Below are positions 33,944 through 37,014 of a stretch of DNA of 37,014 bases, piece after piece. The DNA is from an uncultured Jannaschia sp. (GTDB taxonomy: Bacteria; Pseudomonadota; Alphaproteobacteria; Rhodobacterales; Rhodobacteraceae). The stretch is taken from assembly GCF_947494055.1 (NCBI RefSeq), contig NZ_CANLTR010000034.1, forward strand, positions 1 to 37,014, in the 5' to 3' direction. Under the pieces are notes generated by a model that saw nothing but the letters and a program-made list of their open reading frames with translations, made no database searches and had not been told where the DNA came from. Numbering within the stretch: the first letter of the stretch is position 1; each line of letters opens with the position of its first letter. A program made the translations under genes and the position numbers.

Positions 33944-36723
33944 TGGCCGATACGACCCGTTTCACGCTCGATGGCCGCGAGGTCGAGGCCCTGCCGGGCG
34001 AGACGATCTGGCAGGTGGCCAAGCGCGAGGGCACGCTGATCCCGCATCTGTGCCACAAGGACGCGCCGGGCTATCGGCCCGACGGCAATTGCCGGGCCTG
34101 CATGGTGTCGATCGAGGGCGAGCGCGTGCTGGCCGCCTCGTGCACCCGCGCGCCGGCGGACGGCATGGTGGTGACCACGGCCGAGCCGCGCGAGACCCGC
34201 GCCCGGAAGCTCGTGATGGAGATGCTGCTGGCCGACCACCCGAAGGAGGCGGACGCGCATGACCGCTCCTCGCACATGCGGGCGATGGCCGAGATGCAGG
34301 GCGTCGAGACGAGCCGCTTCCCGGCGCTGGAGCGGGACCGCGTGCCGCTCCTCGACGACAGCCACGTGGCGATGAGCGTCAATCTCGACGCCTGCATCCA
34401 GTGCGGTCTCTGCGTCCGGGCCTGCCGCGAGGTCCAGGTCAACGACGTGATCGGCATGGCCGGACGCGGCCACGACGCCTATCCGGTCTTCGACTTCGAC
34501 GACCCGATGGGCGCGTCGACCTGCGTCGCCTGCGGCGAATGCGTGCAGGCCTGCCCGACCGGCGCGCTGATGGAGTCGAACGTCCTCGACGAGGCGCAGC
34601 GCGGCGACAGCGCCGATTACGACAGCGCCGTCGACAGCGTCTGCCCGTTCTGCGGGGTGGGCTGCCAGATCTCGCTCAAGGTCAAGGACGGCCGCGTCAA
34701 GTATGTCGACGGGATCGACGGGCCGGCGAACCAGAACCGGCTTTGCGTCAAGGGCCGCTTCGGTTTTGACTACATCCACCATCCGCACCGGCTCACCAAG
34801 CCGCTGATCCGCCGCGAGGACGCGCCCGCCAAGGGGCTGAACGTCGATCCCCAGGACTGGAGCCGGCATTTCCGGGAAGCGAGCTGGGACGAGGCGCTCG
34901 ACGCCGCGGCCAACGGCCTCGCGCGGCTGCGCGACGATACCGGCGAGCGCGTGGCGGGCTTCGGCTCGGCCAAGTGCACCAACGAGGAGGCGTATCTGTT
35001 CCAGAAGCTGATCCGCCAGGGCTTCGGGCACAACAACGTCGACCATTGCACGCGGCTCTGCCACGCCTCGTCGGTGGCGGCCCTGATGGAGAACGTCGGA
35101 TCGGGGGCGGTCACCGCCACCTTCAACGAGATCGAGAACGCCGACGTGGCGATCGTGATCGGCGCGAACCCGGTCGAGAACCATCCCGTGGCCGCGACCT
35201 TCTTCAAGCAGTTCACCAAGCGCGGCGGCAAGCTGATCGTGATGGATCCGCGCGGCGTCGGCCTGCGCCGCTTCGCCACGCACATGCTGCAGTTCAAGCC
35301 CGGCGCCGACGTGGCGATGCTGAACGCGATCATGCATGTCATCGTCGAGGAAGAACTCTACGATCGGCAGTACATCGCGGGGTTCACCGAGAACTGGGAG
35401 GCCGAGAAGGCGCATCTGGCCGACTTCCCGCCCGAGAAGATGTCCGAGATCTGCGGCATTCCCGCAGATACGCTGCGCGCCGTCGCCCGCGAATTCGCCT
35501 CGGCCAAGGCGGGCATGATCTTCTGGGGGATGGGCATCTCCCAGCATATCCACGGCACCGACAATTCGCGCTGCCTCATCAGCCTGGCGCTGATGTGCGG
35601 CCATGTCGGACGGCCGGGCACGGGGCTGCACCCGCTGCGCGGCCAGAACAACGTCCAGGGCGCGTCCGATGCCGGCCTGGTCCCGATGTTCCTGCCCGAC
35701 TACCAGAGCGTGACCGACGACGGCGTGCGTTCGGCCTTCACCGAGATCTGGAATTCCGGCGACTTCTCCGACCAGAAGGGCCTGACGGTGACCGAGATCA
35801 TGGACGCCGCGCACGAGGGGAAGATCCGGGGCATGTACGTCCAGGGCGAGAACCCGGCCATGTCGGACCCGGATGTCGACCACGCCCGCGACGCGCTGGC
35901 CAAGCTCGAGCATCTCGTCGTGCAGGACATCTTCCTGACCGAGACGGCGAACTATGCCGACGTGATCCTGCCGGCCTCGGCCTTCGCCGAGAAGACCGGG
36001 ACGGTGACGAACACCAACCGACAGGTGCAGATGGGCCGGCCCGCGCTGGCGCCGCCGGACGACGCGCGCGAGGATTGGTGGATCACCACCGAGCTCGCTC
36101 GCCGGCTCGGCCTCGACTGGGGCTACACCCATCCGCGCGAGGTCTTCGCGGAGATGAAGCGCGGGATGGCGTCGCTCGACAACATCACGTGGGAGCGGCT
36201 GGAGCGCGAGAACGTCGTGACCTATCCCTCGCTCTCGCCCGACGATCCGGGTCAGCCGATCGTCTTCGGCGACGGCTTCCCGCGTCCCGACGGGCGTGCC
36301 AAGTTCACGCCCGCGAGCGTGATCCCGCCCGACGAGGTGCCCGACGCCGATTATCCGATGGTGCTGACCACCGGCCGGCAGCTCGAGCACTGGCATACCG
36401 GGTCGATGACCCGGCGCTCCAAGGTGCTCGACGCGGTGGAACCGGAAGCGAACTGCTCGCTCAACCCCAAGACGCTGCAGCGCATGGGTGTCGAGCCGGG
36501 CGGCATGGTGCGCCTCGTGACGCGCCGCGGCGAAATCACCACGATGGCGCGTGCCGACTGGGCGATCGCCCCGGATATGGTCTTCGTCCCCTTCGCCTAT
36601 GTCGAGGCGGCGGCCAATATCCTGACGAACTCGGCGATCGATCCCTACGGCAAGATTCCGGAGTTCAAGTTTTGCGCGGTCCGGGTCGAAGCCGCCGACG
36701 TTTCGCAGGTGGCTGCGGAGTAA
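33943..36723 (+). CDS. fdh1A: Formate dehydrogenase catalytic alpha subunit (W/Mo-bis-MGD, Fdh1A type)
   Basis: A 926-residue enzyme oxidising formate to CO2. An amino-terminal [2Fe-2S] domain has Cys37, Cys50, Cys53 and Cys67. Two ferredoxin-type [4Fe-4S] clusters follow (Cys151/154/157/161 and Cys194/197/200/204). The molybdopterin domain has a proximal [4Fe-4S] (Cys234/237/241/268). The active-site motif RLCHASS gives metal ligand Cys373 and His374, so it is a Cys enzyme and not a selenoprotein. The His-Cys3 motif seen in NuoG is absent at the expected place (DHPKEADAHD). The sequence closely resembles the tungsten enzyme Fdh1A of Methylorubrum; the metal cannot be read from sequence. No fdhD or cofactor genes are in view. 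Confidence 0.95.
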   Translation: MADTTRFTLDGREVEALPGETIWQVAKREGTLIPHLCHKDAPGYRPDGNCRACMVSIEGERVLAASCTRAPADGMVVTTAEPRETRARKLVMEMLLADHPKEADAHDRSSHMRAMAEMQGVETSRFPALERDRVPLLDDSHVAMSVNLDACIQCGLCVRACREVQVNDVIGMAGRGHDAYPVFDFDDPMGASTCVACGECVQACPTGALMESNVLDEAQRGDSADYDSAVDSVCPFCGVGCQISLKVKDGRVKYVDGIDGPANQNRLCVKGRFGFDYIHHPHRLTKPLIRREDAPAKGLNVDPQDWSRHFREASWDEALDAAANGLARLRDDTGERVAGFGSAKCTNEEAYLFQKLIRQGFGHNNVDHCTRLCHASSVAALMENVGSGAVTATFNEIENADVAIVIGANPVENHPVAATFFKQFTKRGGKLIVMDPRGVGLRRFATHMLQFKPGADVAMLNAIMHVIVEEELYDRQYIAGFTENWEAEKAHLADFPPEKMSEICGIPADTLRAVAREFASAKAGMIFWGMGISQHIHGTDNSRCLISLALMCGHVGRPGTGLHPLRGQNNVQGASDAGLVPMFLPDYQSVTDDGVRSAFTEIWNSGDFSDQKGLTVTEIMDAAHEGKIRGMYVQGENPAMSDPDVDHARDALAKLEHLVVQDIFLTETANYADVILPASAFAEKTGTVTNTNRQVQMGRPALAPPDDAREDWWITTELARRLGLDWGYTHPREVFAEMKRGMASLDNITWERLERENVVTYPSLSPDDPGQPIVFGDGFPRPDGRAKFTPASVIPPDEVPDADYPMVLTTGRQLEHWHTGSMTRRSKVLDAVEPEANCSLNPKTLQRMGVEPGGMVRLVTRRGEITTMARADWAIAPDMVFVPFAYVEAAANILTNSAIDPYGKIPEFKFCAVRVEAADVSQVAAE

Positions 36724-36730
36724 CATGCGC

Positions 36731-36800
36731 GGCGTCTGCGGCGGGCCGGATTCCATGGGCCCCTCGCAGACGCCTCCGGCGACATGTCGAATGTCGCCGG
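36731..36800 (+). terminator. Two tandem stem-loops after fdh1A
   Basis: The first has 10-bp arms GGCGTCTGCG (36731-36740) and CGCAGACGCC (36765-36774) around a 24-base loop. The second has 10-bp arms CCGGCGACAT (36776-36785) and ATGTCGCCGG (36791-36800) with a 5-base loop. They start 8 bases after the stop. No T-run follows, so they may terminate with help or stabilise the message. The remaining bases to 37014 show no gene. Confidence 0.55.
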
Positions 36801-37014
36801 GGGAGATCCCGATCGCCGTCGTCGACAGACCGAGGGCAGGCGTCCGGCCTGACTGCCCGGGCGATCAGCGGGACGGTCGGATCACCGCATCGACGAAGCC
36901 GGTCTTTCTGTTAGCATAGCGCCTTCGTCCTGCATGGCGTGTTGCCTCACGTAACTTTGCTACCGCTTGCCTCATCGAGAGTGTTACCCGCTGACCTGGC
37001 ATGAGGCCTTCGGA

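Noticed and set aside
33943-36723. Selenocysteine formate dehydrogenase
   Set aside because: The active-site position is a Cys codon in RLCHASS; no in-frame TGA occurs.
33901-36756. A 951-codon minus-strand frame opposite fdh1A
   Set aside because: The plus-strand frame has all Fe-S and active-site motifs; the antisense text has none and is a GC-rich shadow. The same holds for the long minus-strand frame at 15705-18233.
1-37014. CRISPR arrays, tRNA or rRNA genes
   Set aside because: No regularly spaced repeats and no tRNA- or rRNA-like segments were recognised on reading; a dedicated RNA search was not possible.

Overview
The window is GC-rich DNA that reads as alphaproteobacterial, most likely Rhodobacterales. 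The pointers are a bhcABCD/bhcR cluster, SucC/SucD sequences of alphaproteobacterial type, a VPLPA-type C-terminal sorting tail and a W/Mo formate dehydrogenase of the Methylorubrum Fdh1 type. No species can be named from the sequence alone.

Layout: (1) 1-1070 holds remnants of IS3- and IS66-type transposases. (2) 1072-6500 is the complete beta-hydroxyaspartate cycle (BHAC), bhcA-bhcB-bhcC-bhcD on the minus strand, with the divergent IclR regulator bhcR. (3) 6682-10731 (minus) holds a PanE/ApbA-like reductase, a sucD/sucC-type acyl-CoA ligase pair and an isochorismatase-family hydrolase. (4) 10926-21517 (plus) is an apparent operon: gntR, oxalyl-CoA decarboxylase, formyl-CoA transferase, a 10-formyl-THF-type formyltransferase/hydrolase, formate-THF ligase, a universal stress protein and a tctCBA tripartite tricarboxylate transporter. 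Two copies of an 8-bp palindrome lie in the divergent promoter region between blocks 3 and 4. (5) 21597-23351 is an uncharacterised P-loop protein. (6) 23352-27205 is a scar region with gene fragments (a BluB-like piece, a VPLPA-CTERM piece, an IS5-like transposase), a VapBC-type toxin-antitoxin pair and a Tat-signal SDR. (7) 27206-29490 (minus) has a methyltransferase and an OFA-family (oxalate/formate type) MFS carrier. (8) 30160-36723 has a PIG3-type quinone oxidoreductase, a LysR regulator and a two-gene formate dehydrogenase (fused NuoE/NuoF-like subunit plus catalytic subunit).

Together the genes suggest one metabolic island for oxalate, glyoxylate and formate. Oxalate would enter by the OFA carrier or the TTT system and be activated by Frc. 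Oxc would then decarboxylate oxalyl-CoA to formyl-CoA, with formate oxidised by FDH or entering the folate C1 pool through Fhs. Alternatively, oxalyl-CoA would be reduced to glyoxylate by the PanE-like enzyme, and the adjacent BHAC would turn two glyoxylate into oxaloacetate. A direct oxalate-to-BHAC assimilation route, and a possible direct formyl-CoA-to-THF transfer, are the most novel ideas here. Both are inferences from gene content and order.
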